Shown: piece after piece, positions 30,492 to 38,033 of the stretch | How the letters are laid out: each line of letters begins with the position of its first letter | Position numbering within the stretch: position 1 is the stretch's first letter | Source: a virus | Strand: one strand, 5' to 3' | Length of the DNA: 40,011 nt | IMG/VR virus record: IMGVR_UViG_3300025325_000066 | Coordinates: 1-40,011 of that record | Position numbers and translations under genes: made by a program | The notes under the pieces: generated by a model | What the model was told of the DNA's origin: nothing | Database searches by the model: none | Seen by the model: the letters and a program-made list of their open reading frames with translations, nothing else

Positions 30492-30598
30492 GCTTCCCCG
30501 CCAAACTCTTCCTCATCCTGATCGCTGTATCCATTGCCTTTCTGGCCTTCGGTTGGCTGATCGATTGGGGAGTCTTCCTGTTGATTAGGTTCTTCTGA
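30488..30598 (+). CDS. 36-residue membrane peptide
   Basis: A single or double hydrophobic helix (MSFPAKLFLILIAVSIAFLA followed by FGWLIDWGVFLLIRFF). It is coupled to the HTH gene by ATGA and is the last gene of the rightward arm. Function unknown. Confidence 0.55.
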   Translation: MSFPAKLFLILIAVSIAFLAFGWLIDWGVFLLIRFF

Positions 30599-30606
30599 TT
30601 TAAGAC

Positions 30607-30639
30607 GAACGGCCCCGGTACGCCGAGCCGGAGCCGTTC
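30607..30639. terminator. Hairpin between convergent arms
   Basis: GAACGGC (30607-30613) pairs with GCCGTTC (30633-30639). After one mismatch CCGG pairs with CCGG (30615-30618 / 30628-30631), enclosing a 9-nt loop. It lies between the ends of the rightward early and leftward late arms. No clear T-tract occurs on either strand, so termination would be factor-assisted or inefficient. Confidence 0.55.
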
Positions 30640-30665
30640 TCCCAGAGGAGGAGGGAAGACCGCGC

Positions 30666-31073
30666 TTATCCTTTTCCGTATTGCCTGTCTTTGATCCCCA
30701 CATACGCCCGCTGACTGAAGACCCAATTCACCAGCATCAGGATCAGCGCCTGCACGTTGGGCGGTATGATCTTCAGCACATCGAGCGACAGTAGCGAGCT
30801 GCCTACAAAACCCAGAACAGCGGCCAGGGCAAGCGGCACCACAGTCTTGATCCATACTGGCAACGCGTGCCAGAAGGCCAAGTTCTCCAGGAAGTAGGCG
30901 ACGAAGTAGCCGGCAAGGACCATCGCCCCGCCCCCGGCCACCACCCACACCAGCAGTTCCTCGAGGGTCCCGAAGCTGTCTGGCTGGAAAGCCATCAGAA
31001 ACAAGGACAACCAGACCAGCAGCCCCATCAGAAACATGACCGGCAGATTGATTCGTCTAAGGTTTGACTTCAT
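30666..31073 (-). CDS. Holin-like membrane protein
   Basis: A 135-residue protein with a basic N-terminus (MKSNLRRINLP), then hydrophobic helices near 12-30, 38-62, 72-97 and 105-125, and a short basic tail. The ATG at 31073 is preceded by AGGAGA. Its position at the end of the lysis module, directly after the transglycosylase, suits a holin that triggers lysis by membrane holes. Size is at the upper end for holins; the four-helix count is by eye. Confidence 0.65.
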   Translation of the reverse strand: MKSNLRRINLPVMFLMGLLVWLSLFLMAFQPDSFGTLEELLVWVVAGGGAMVLAGYFVAYFLENLAFWHALPVWIKTVVPLALAAVLGFVGSSLLSLDVLKIIPPNVQALILMLVNWVFSQRAYVGIKDRQYGKG

Positions 31074-31081
31074 GTTCTCTC

Positions 31082-31732
31082 CTATTCCATTCGGACCGGA
31101 TGTCCCCAAACCAATCGCAAGAAGAGTTCTCGATATTCTACCTCCAGTTTGTGCCATCTTCCTAAACCCCATCGATACCCCAACGTCGCGAGCCAATCCC
31201 CTACACGGTCGGAAGTGATCGCTTCTCCGGCGAGCCGCATGCGGAAGACCGGCACCCAATATCCAATGATCCGGTCCGCGTACGCATACCCACCATAACG
31301 GCCGCACAGCCCCGCGTCAAGTCCTACGAATCCGCAATTGTAGGCCCCGAGGCTCCGGCGCAGGTCGCCGTCGGTTTGCTGAAGCGTTCCCGATAGCATC
31401 CGCATCCCGACGTACAGATTGAATCCCGGATCCTGCAGCTGCGTCCGGGTCCCAGTCCAGGATCTCGGAATGATCTGCATGAGTCCGATCGCGTGAGACC
31501 CGGTAACATCGGAGACGTGCGGGAAGCCCTGGCTCTCCTGAGCGATCACGCCGAGGACCCAGGCCGGATCGAGTTCGGGGAAGTCGGAATGCCAGCGCTC
31601 GACAAGCGGAAGCCAGCGAATGACGTTCCGGATCAGCCATTCGGGAGGGGCTTTCTCTTGGGCTGGTGATTGTAGAGGGGAGAGCGCAGATCTGAACGCC
31701 AGCAGTAGGATCAGCGCCCCGCGAGCTAACAG
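31082..31732 (-). CDS. Lytic transglycosylase (SLT), start uncertain
   Basis: A 216-residue protein with the SLT hallmarks: VLGVIAQESQGFPHV (catalytic Glu), then GSHAIGLMQIIPRSW and LGAYNCGFVG. This type cleaves peptidoglycan between MurNAc and GlcNAc. A signal-like hydrophobic segment (LARGALILLLAF) lies at the N-terminus. The frame has no ATG, GTG or TTG ahead of the catalytic motif; the first plausible start is CTG at 31732 with a GAGGT about 9 nt upstream. An ATG at 31760, coupled to the upstream gene, is in another frame. A single-base change or a frameshift may be involved. Confidence 0.8.
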   Translation of the reverse strand: MLARGALILLLAFRSALSPLQSPAQEKAPPEWLIRNVIRWLPLVERWHSDFPELDPAWVLGVIAQESQGFPHVSDVTGSHAIGLMQIIPRSWTGTRTQLQDPGFNLYVGMRMLSGTLQQTDGDLRRSLGAYNCGFVGLDAGLCGRYGGYAYADRIIGYWVPVFRMRLAGEAITSDRVGDWLATLGYRWGLGRWHKLEVEYRELFLRLVWGHPVRME

Positions 31733-31756
31733 GAGCTCGTGACCTCAAAGTGCCAG

Positions 31757-31873
31757 TCATCGAAATTCAAACGCGCCTCCAAATAACATCTCACCGATCA
31801 TCAACAGGATCACGATCATTAATCCGAACGCGCCCAGCACGAATCCGATGGGCAGCAACCATTCGCCTTTCAC
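31757..31873 (-). CDS. 38-residue membrane protein
   Basis: A GTG-started ORF overlapping the LCP stop (GTGA). It encodes one membrane helix (LLPIGFVLGAFGLMIVILLM) and ends with GGAFEFR. It may assist lysis or the LCP enzyme. Its TGA overlaps an ATG in the frame next to the transglycosylase, which suggests that the transglycosylase once started there. Confidence 0.6.
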   Translation of the reverse strand: MKGEWLLPIGFVLGAFGLMIVILLMIGEMLFGGAFEFR

Positions 31874-32802
31874 GGATCGGCCTCGCAGATCTGATCGAAC
31901 ACGCAGTCGAGCATCCAGAGTTCAAGGTCATAGCTCGGCACCATGCCCCGGATTTCCAAGGGCGTGTCTCCGCGTTGGATATATGGTTCCTCCAGCTGAA
32001 TGAAGCGCACGATCTGCTCGGTCGTTTTCACCCGATAAGCCAGCTCGGCCAGGGCATAGAAGTCCCGCAAGCTGTCGAGATCGGTCTGCAGGAGCGGACC
32101 CCAGCGCGAGAGTACGAGGCTGGCTGCAGCGATCGGGTCGCTCGTGACATATTCGAAGCCCCGGCTCCAGATCGCGGATAGGACCCCGAACGCTCGCTGC
32201 TCGGCATCGTAACTCCCGAGCCCCCAGTTCGCATGATTGTCTCTCAGGTAGACCAGCGTCTCGGCCCCGGTCAGCTTTTCTGAACCCGCGGGCGCGACTC
32301 CGCCCAAGTCATCAATGAAGATCTCGAAGCGGTCCATGTCGGTGTAGAAGATGCCGTCGAGCGCGACTCCGAAGACCTCCTGGAAATAGAGCTGCAGGCC
32401 AGTCCATCCATCCCGACCCCAGACCGCGAACAGCCACTGATCTTCCAGGCCCCGGACCGGGACGTAGAGATTGCGCGGGAACTGGACGACCGAGATGTCG
32501 AGAGGATCGGTTTCTAAGACCGAGACCAGGATCATGACATCGGTCTTGTTGCCCCAGCCGGTGCCGGCCCGGTGCGCTCGGTAGTCTCCGCCCAGGATCA
32601 GCCAGTTGGTGCGATCGACAATCGGCTCGTTGAAAACCGGATCCCGCTGAACGGTGAACGGAGTAGGGTAATTCGGGATCGTCGGAAGCGGGATCGGGGT
32701 CTGGCGCGGGACTAGATTCGGCTCTCCCGTCGGGGTCTCCGTACCAGATCCGCAGGCGACGAGAAAAGCGAGCACGAAACTGACGATGAGCCAGTGGATC
32801 AA
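31870..32802 (-). CDS. LytR-CpsA-Psr (LCP) family lipoprotein
   Basis: A 310-residue protein with an N-terminal lipoprotein signal ending in LVAC (Cys17), a Thr/Pro linker (about 22-48), and an LCP domain. Its markers are LILGGDYRAH, NKTDVMILVSV, VVQFPRNLYVPV, then LVYLRDNH and YDAEQRAF. LCP enzymes transfer glycopolymers from lipid carriers to peptidoglycan or protein. Two positions deviate: Lys replaces Arg in the (R)TD motif, and Asn replaces Asp in the usual PRD. The start is TTG 32802 with no ribosome site. A phage copy inside a lysis module is unusual; it may modify the host wall or attach glycans. Confidence 0.85.
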   Translation of the reverse strand: MIHWLIVSFVLAFLVACGSGTETPTGEPNLVPRQTPIPLPTIPNYPTPFTVQRDPVFNEPIVDRTNWLILGGDYRAHRAGTGWGNKTDVMILVSVLETDPLDISVVQFPRNLYVPVRGLEDQWLFAVWGRDGWTGLQLYFQEVFGVALDGIFYTDMDRFEIFIDDLGGVAPAGSEKLTGAETLVYLRDNHANWGLGSYDAEQRAFGVLSAIWSRGFEYVTSDPIAAASLVLSRWGPLLQTDLDSLRDFYALAELAYRVKTTEQIVRFIQLEEPYIQRGDTPLEIRGMVPSYDLELWMLDCVFDQICEADP

Positions 32803-32826
32803 CAGGAGAGTGAGGTTCTCATCGGA

Positions 32827-33183
32827 TTATGTTTCCGCCTTCTCTTCCTGAACTATTCTCACGGCTTCCGCAGCCATGATCTTGGCGGCGGCGGCTCTTG
32901 TACTCTCATCATGCCGCGTGAGAATCTCGGCCACTCTTGCCAGCTGGTTAGTGTTAACCCCGAGCTGTTGAACGATCCGCTCGCTATCGTCCCGTCGAGT
33001 ATCTCTTTCTTGAGTGAGGAACTCACGCCAATCCTTATCCCGATCGACGCGCTCGCTTCTTGCCTCTCGGTCTCTACCGCTCATGTGCCGAACAAAGAAT
33101 CCGGCCAAGGTCAGAGTGAACGCCATGAAGGCGCCCACCATCCCTACCTGGAAGTAAGGATTCAGAGCGAGGCTTGGATCCAT
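32827..33183 (-). CDS. Membrane-anchored coiled-coil protein
   Basis: A 118-residue protein with one membrane helix (VGMVGAFMAFTLTLAGFFV) followed by a long charged coiled coil (DREARSERVDRDKDWREFLT and further). Its ATG overlaps the lysozyme stop. Topology with a short N-terminal arm and cytoplasmic or periplasmic coil could be a spanin-like or holin-partner component. Similar one-helix coiled-coil proteins occur in Gram-positive phage lysis modules. Confidence 0.65.
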   Translation of the reverse strand: MDPSLALNPYFQVGMVGAFMAFTLTLAGFFVRHMSGRDREARSERVDRDKDWREFLTQERDTRRDDSERIVQQLGVNTNQLARVAEILTRHDESTRAAAAKIMAAEAVRIVQEEKAET

Positions 33184-33926
33184 TAGACCACCCACCCGTG
33201 CGCCCGCGCCTCAGTTTCGAGCTTTATTACCCTCTCCTCAAGTGTCGGAGGTGACGGTTCCAGGCCAAGGAATACCCGTAGCTGTTCTTCGGTCGCATTC
33301 GCCACGTTGTAATCGAGCGACTCTGACTGTACCCCGACTGGCTTGCCCCCGCTAGTCCATTGGTGCATAGCCCATTGGTCCCAGCCCTTCGCGAGTGAGA
33401 CGGGCTGCTTGGGGGCTTCGGGTTGCTGGCTCTTCGTGATCCCACCACGGGGAGCGCTGAGGATATATTCGGCTTCGATCAATGGATAGGTGTTCTCCCA
33501 GCCGGCCGCAACGGTCCACCACCAGGAGGCCGTATAGACGAGGATTCGTTTCTGCAAAGCGGCGCTCACACGATCCAGCCATATTTTCGCTTGAGCTTGG
33601 ATCGCGGCTTTGGTCAGCCCGTGGTCGAGCTCTACATCCAGGACCGCCAGATCGACCGGGCCGCAGCGGGCCAGGAAATGATCCGCTTCACGAATCGGGT
33701 TCTTGTTGGCGGGCCACAGGACATGATAGGCCCCGAAGATCATGCCGTTATCCCGAGCCTGCTTCTGGCTGTTGTGATAGAAGTCTAGGGAACGTCCAAC
33801 TGAGGAGCCATCCTCTGAGAGTCCGATCGTGCAGCGGGCCACAATCCCGCAGAAGCCCGCGGCCTTGATCTTCGCGGCATCGATCATGCCTTGATAGCGG
33901 CTAGTGTCAATCAGGGCAGCTCTCAT
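33183..33926 (-). CDS. GH25 lysozyme endolysin
   Basis: A 247-residue muramidase. The GH25 domain (about 1-205) has IDTSRYQG (Asp7), LDVELDHG (Asp97 and Glu99, catalytic) and ILVYTASWWW, followed by the domain-closing YNVANATEEQL. The C-terminal 40 residues are a charged helix. I place the start at ATG 33926, coupled by ATGA to the preceding gene; a GTG three codons earlier is possible. No signal peptide, so release would need the holin. Confidence 0.9.
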   Translation of the reverse strand: MRAALIDTSRYQGMIDAAKIKAAGFCGIVARCTIGLSEDGSSVGRSLDFYHNSQKQARDNGMIFGAYHVLWPANKNPIREADHFLARCGPVDLAVLDVELDHGLTKAAIQAQAKIWLDRVSAALQKRILVYTASWWWTVAAGWENTYPLIEAEYILSAPRGGITKSQQPEAPKQPVSLAKGWDQWAMHQWTSGGKPVGVQSESLDYNVANATEEQLRVFLGLEPSPPTLEERVIKLETEARAHGWVV

Positions 33927-34603
33927 ATCGAACACAATCCCATCAATGTAAACATTGAATCATCATCGAATTCCGCGAAGCCTCCGCCTGCGCTCACAGT
34001 CAGTGAGGTAATCGCATTAGCCGTATTGATCCATTGACCTCCCCCATGACGCAGAGCGATGAAGGATAGATCACCCTCTTCCACCGTATTTGGAGAATAG
34101 TCCCAGCCCTTCCACACAACCGCACGTTTAGTCGCCGAGCTCTGAGCTAGTCGGTAATTCAAGATGTTCACTTCGCAGGCACAGAAATTATTGTTATCTA
34201 GACTTACGTTCCCAGCGGTATGTCCCAGTCGAATGGCGCTGGCCGTTCCTGTGCTACTTCCAATCCCAGTATGAGCATCTGTGGGAACAGCATCCCGGAT
34301 ATGCTCCATCGAATAGGAATGATAATTGCTTCCAGAATCTCCATTGAAAGTTAATTGCATGGCCGCGCCGATTGAGGGTGATACGGCTCCAGCATGGATA
34401 AGAAGCCACAGATGAGTAAAACCCTGATTGATGGCACTGAAAGTTATTTCCGTCTCACTTCCATCGACAATTTGTGTTTCGAGACAAACCAGTCCGCCAG
34501 AAACCGAGACCCCGATTTCTTGCGTCTCCAATCGACGCAAACGGGCCTCGTGATTGTCCAGGTTTTCAAGGAGCCTCCTGAGATCCTTATCCGAGATTGA
34601 CAT
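33923..34603 (-). CDS. Tail fibre / minor tail protein with beta domain
   Basis: A 226-residue protein. The N-terminus (MSISDKDLRRLLENLDNHEA) is a trimerising-type helix; the rest is a beta domain with ETEITFSAINQGFTHLWLLI and AAMQLTFNGDSGSNYHSYSM. This layout is typical of phage minor structural proteins near the receptor-binding tip. The ATG at 34603 overlaps the upstream gene by 17 bp; a longer upstream reading lies over that gene. Likely a receptor-binding fibre. Confidence 0.7.
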   Translation of the reverse strand: MSISDKDLRRLLENLDNHEARLRRLETQEIGVSVSGGLVCLETQIVDGSETEITFSAINQGFTHLWLLIHAGAVSPSIGAAMQLTFNGDSGSNYHSYSMEHIRDAVPTDAHTGIGSSTGTASAIRLGHTAGNVSLDNNNFCACEVNILNYRLAQSSATKRAVVWKGWDYSPNTVEEGDLSFIALRHGGGQWINTANAITSLTVSAGGGFAEFDDDSMFTLMGLCSI

Positions 34604-35696
34604 ATTCTGCCTCAATCCCGGCATCGATTTCCTCGCGATCTTTTCCTCGCAACGTGATCGTGATGGACTGGACAAAGCCCTCAAATTGAAATCCAAAGGC
34701 AGTCGCCGGAACCTTGTCGCCAAATCCCCAATGCACGTCGTAGAGACTGCCGGGGACCGATAACAATCTTCCGCTCAGGCGTCTTCGCGGCCGGCTGGAG
34801 ACCAAGCGGGCAAAGGCTTTCTTGGCGACCCCCAGGACTGTTTTCTCTCCCCGAGCATCCTGAAACCCCTCCCTACGATTCCAGATCGTCCGGAAGATCC
34901 GGCCCACATCCTTTTCAGGATCGATCACCCGATCCTGGCCTTCTCCTTGTCCTCCTCCGTAGATGATGTTCCGCTCTTCCGTCCAATCCTCTTCCCATCG
35001 AGGATCGGTCATGTTACCGAATTCCTGGCCGAAGGTGAGTGCCACCGGATCTATCGTCCGATCGATGCCGCGCTGGTTCACAAAGGTTCGGAACTGGAAA
35101 TTGCCGGGCGAGATCTGCACCACGTCCCAATAGGTTGGGATCCCCTGTGCATAGGCGTGATCGGAGATGTCCTGCAGGGCATCGGGAAGGGCCTGCCATT
35201 GAAAGTCGCCATCGTATTGAGGCCCGGCCCCCACATCGGCAGCGACCGTGAAATTAGATTGCACTCTCGAACGGCCATAAGGATCATTACCGGAACTGGG
35301 CGCCACATTCTCGCGCACCAAAGCCTTCATGACATTATCCGCCAACCCCGACTTTTCGGTCTCGGCCTGGCCTCCCAGATAGGCCACGATCCGATTATCG
35401 ATGATGTGATTTTGTCCCGGTCCTTCGATGAAAACATGGGTTTGGCCTCGCAAGGTCTCGGCTCCCCAGCGTCTCAGGAAGCCGGTCATCTGCCACTGCA
35501 AATGACCTCCCGGCGGAGAGCGCCAGATCTCAATCAATCGATCGAGTTCCAGGACCGATAAATCGAAGTCATGGGGAAGGTGCATCTGCACCCAGCCCTG
35601 ACCATTGACCGACCGGGTATAGCGCAGCAGGGTGTAGTTTTCCAAGAGCAGGATAGGCTCTCCATCCGGCTGCGCCAGCCAAATCTCATGGGTCAT
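34587..35696 (-). CDS. Siphovirus Gp37-like tail protein
   Basis: A 369-residue protein that begins IWLAQPDGEPILLLENYTLL. It has a TQEFG-like core (ALTFGQEFGNMTDPRWEEDW, then ERNIIYGGGQGEGQDRVI), matching the siphovirus ReqiPepy6 Gp37-like family. Such proteins form part of the tail tip hub between Dit and fibres. It overlaps the Dit-like gene by 4 bp (ATGA). Confidence 0.85.
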   Translation of the reverse strand: MTHEIWLAQPDGEPILLLENYTLLRYTRSVNGQGWVQMHLPHDFDLSVLELDRLIEIWRSPPGGHLQWQMTGFLRRWGAETLRGQTHVFIEGPGQNHIIDNRIVAYLGGQAETEKSGLADNVMKALVRENVAPSSGNDPYGRSRVQSNFTVAADVGAGPQYDGDFQWQALPDALQDISDHAYAQGIPTYWDVVQISPGNFQFRTFVNQRGIDRTIDPVALTFGQEFGNMTDPRWEEDWTEERNIIYGGGQGEGQDRVIDPEKDVGRIFRTIWNRREGFQDARGEKTVLGVAKKAFARLVSSRPRRRLSGRLLSVPGSLYDVHWGFGDKVPATAFGFQFEGFVQSITITLRGKDREEIDAGIEAEYVNLG

Positions 35697-36631
35697 GCAC
35701 CGCCGCCATCAATCGACCAGTGGGTAATCTGCCACCGGAAATGCAGGGTAGTGTCTCCCGTCTCTTCGGCGATATAAGCGATGATGTCGTTACTGCCAGG
35801 CAGCAATCGGAATGTTCCGAAATCAGAACCGCGCTTGGGTTGCAGCGCGTACTGCCTCCAATTGCTGGTAATAGATTTCTTCTGAGGACGGAAGTCGATC
35901 GTGATCTCTTCGCCCTCCTGAGCTTCCAGATTGAAGTACAGTCTGTCTCCCGAGGTCGCATTCTCAAGCCAGATCAGTGTGCCGGGTCCCGTGAAGGTCA
36001 CGATGGGGTAAGCGGCGGCCGTCCCGATATTGCTGATCGTCGTCTTGTCTCCCGCTTCTGCCGCTCCTGTTCCATAATGACCGGCATAGACGGTCTTTCC
36101 GATGCTGCCCAAGGAGAGAACAATCGGATTCGTTCCACCAAATCCGGTATTGGGGAGATCGATGTCGGTCTTCACGAAGGTGGATCCATTCCAAATCCCG
36201 AGGTTGGACATCTCCAATCCCCCGGTAGCGGTCAAGAAAGCCCCACCCAACCAGAGCTGCCCATCCACCCAGGCGAAAGCATAGACCGTATCCGAGACCC
36301 CGGTCTCCATCGCCAGCCAATCCGAACCCCCCCAGACCGCGATCCGGTTGACGGTATTTCCGGAAGCTGTCGTGAAATCCCCTCCAGCGTAGAGCTTGCC
36401 ATCGGGACTGAAAGCCAGCACTTCACAGAGACCATTCAACTGACCATTGCCTCCGACTGCTGAGGCCGCGGCCGTCGTGACATTCCATTTGGCGACTCGA
36501 TTGGTTGCAACCCCGCTGAAGTTGGTGAAACTTCCACCCACGAAGAGATTCCCATCCGGCGCGATCGCGAGAGTTCGTACCGCATCGTTAGCGCCGGTCC
36601 CCACCGCCGACCACATAGACAACCCCATCAA
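35693..36631 (-). CDS. Dit-like tail protein, C-terminal part (propeller and C-domain)
   Basis: This 312-residue frame continues the propeller of 36588-38033 in another frame. Residues about 8-200 are propeller blades (LAIAPDGNLFVGGSFTNFSG, then FSPDGKLYAGGDFTTASG and others). Residues about 210-312 are a Dit-type C-terminal beta domain (TFTGPGTLIWLENATSGDRL, GSDFGTFRLLPGSNDI). The apparent start (TTG/ATG around 36616-36631) lies inside the overlap and has no ribosome site. Together with the upstream ORF this was probably one protein of about 800 residues. Confidence 0.75.
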   Translation of the reverse strand: MMGLSMWSAVGTGANDAVRTLAIAPDGNLFVGGSFTNFSGVATNRVAKWNVTTAAASAVGGNGQLNGLCEVLAFSPDGKLYAGGDFTTASGNTVNRIAVWGGSDWLAMETGVSDTVYAFAWVDGQLWLGGAFLTATGGLEMSNLGIWNGSTFVKTDIDLPNTGFGGTNPIVLSLGSIGKTVYAGHYGTGAAEAGDKTTISNIGTAAAYPIVTFTGPGTLIWLENATSGDRLYFNLEAQEGEEITIDFRPQKKSITSNWRQYALQPKRGSDFGTFRLLPGSNDIIAYIAEETGDTTLHFRWQITHWSIDGGGA

Positions 36632-38033
36632 TCCCCACCGTTACGGCTCGGGCTGTGCCATTGAGCCCGGTCCCCATAAGGGCGTAGCCGCCCGCCGTCG
36701 TGTAAGACACGGCTCGGTTGGCAGAGGTTCCATTATCGACGGCCGTGAAAGTCCCGACGATATAGGCGGTTTCGTCAGGACCAACCGCAATGTCCTGAAC
36801 ATTCCCGTTATCAATACCGGCCCCCACGGCAGTAATCACATCATTGACCAAGGTGACGATCCGTTTGGAATTCGAGACCCCGGCGAAGTCGGTGAAGGGA
36901 CCCCCAAAGTAGATGATCCCGCTGGGGGAGATCGCGATGGCCCGCACAAAGTCATTGGCTCCGGTCCCGGTAGGGAATGCCCAGGTCCCATCTTTTCTGC
37001 GGATGATCCGATTCCAATTGGGGGCCGAGGTGTAGTCGATCACCGCGACCTGCTGCCGATCCTCATACCAATAGGGATCGGGAGCGAACAGCCGCAATCC
37101 CAGAGTCTCGGCAAATCCCATTCGATCGCCTTCCTCCAATCCCCCTTCATAAAGAAAGTCGGCGTAGACCGGGTTCGTTGGGGCGGTGTAGTACAGCCGG
37201 AAGGGAGCCGGGTTCGAGATCCGATCCAGCTTGACTGCATTCAGTAGAGCCTGGCGGACTTGGTGAAGATTGTTGAGGGTTGAGGCACCTTTCGCCAAAG
37301 CCACCAGATTAGCTACTCGGCCTCTGACTTGAGTATCCTCATAGACCGAGCCAGGGAGTTTGGCGAAGGGCTGTTGATTCACGATGACCGGCGGCATTCC
37401 CATGCCGGTGAAATCCAAATCAGTGAGCGAGGCATGGAGATCCGCAAAGGTCTTGATCGCTCCACCGGGCCCAAAGGCTTCTCTCAGGGAGGTGCTTCCG
37501 TGCTCTACACCACTCCAGGAACATCCCTCCTGATCGCCGTCGCAATACGTCCCGGCCGCGGTTTTCTGTTCGACCTGAATCGCATCGACATATAACACCT
37601 GAGAAACCCCGCTATTGTCATTGGTGACACGGACATGGATACTGGAGGAGGTTCCGGTCGTGATCGTTTTCTCCACTCGCTTCCATTGAGCGGAAGCGAG
37701 GACCTGGAGATTGCCCAACTCCACAGAACTGTTATTCCAGATTGCCAAGCGTGCATCATCCGAAGGATTGTAGATATAGACGCTCACCGTATAAGAGGTC
37801 GAGGTCCCGACAGAAATCCCCGCCCCGGCCGTATAGTAGTAAGCCCCTCCTAAAGCGGAGGTCCCGGTCGTGACGGCCAGAGAGTACCGGCCGAAACGGG
37901 CTTGAGTATTATTGCGGGCGATGGAGGCCCCGGACCCAACCGCCGACCATTTTGTCGTGTTGGTTTCCAGGGATGGGTTTGCGCCCAGATTCGTGGTCGC
38001 TTCGGGAGTGACGATCTTGAAGAGTGCCATCAA
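36588..38033 (-). CDS. Dit-like tail protein, N-terminal part (CBM and first blades)
   Basis: A 481-residue frame in several parts. Residues about 10-160 form a CBM4/9-like jelly roll (LGANPSLETNTTKWSAVGSG, then YVDAIQVEQKTAAGTYCDGD). About 185-330 is a phage tail (Dit/tail-family) section (DFLYEGGLEEGDRMGFAETL, FAPDPYWYED). From about 345 propeller blades begin (GANDFVRAIAISPSGIIYFG) and break off at VVYVVGG in a stop. The rest of the propeller is in 35693-36631. The protein likely forms the distal tail ring with added glycan-binding domains. Confidence 0.8.
   Translation of the reverse strand: MMALFKIVTPEATTNLGANPSLETNTTKWSAVGSGASIARNNTQARFGRYSLAVTTGTSALGGAYYYTAGAGISVGTSTSYTVSVYIYNPSDDARLAIWNNSSVELGNLQVLASAQWKRVEKTITTGTSSSIHVRVTNDNSGVSQVLYVDAIQVEQKTAAGTYCDGDQEGCSWSGVEHGSTSLREAFGPGGAIKTFADLHASLTDLDFTGMGMPPVIVNQQPFAKLPGSVYEDTQVRGRVANLVALAKGASTLNNLHQVRQALLNAVKLDRISNPAPFRLYYTAPTNPVYADFLYEGGLEEGDRMGFAETLGLRLFAPDPYWYEDRQQVAVIDYTSAPNWNRIIRRKDGTWAFPTGTGANDFVRAIAISPSGIIYFGGPFTDFAGVSNSKRIVTLVNDVITAVGAGIDNGNVQDIAVGPDETAYIVGTFTAVDNGTSANRAVSYTTAGGYALMGTGLNGTARAVTVGIDGVVYVVGGGDRR

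Noticed and set aside
31317-31760. 147-codon leftward frame starting from a coupled ATG
   Set aside because: Its sequence is Arg/Pro-rich and lacks any domain, whereas the neighbouring frame holds a clear transglycosylase. The ATG is noted as a possible original start of that enzyme.
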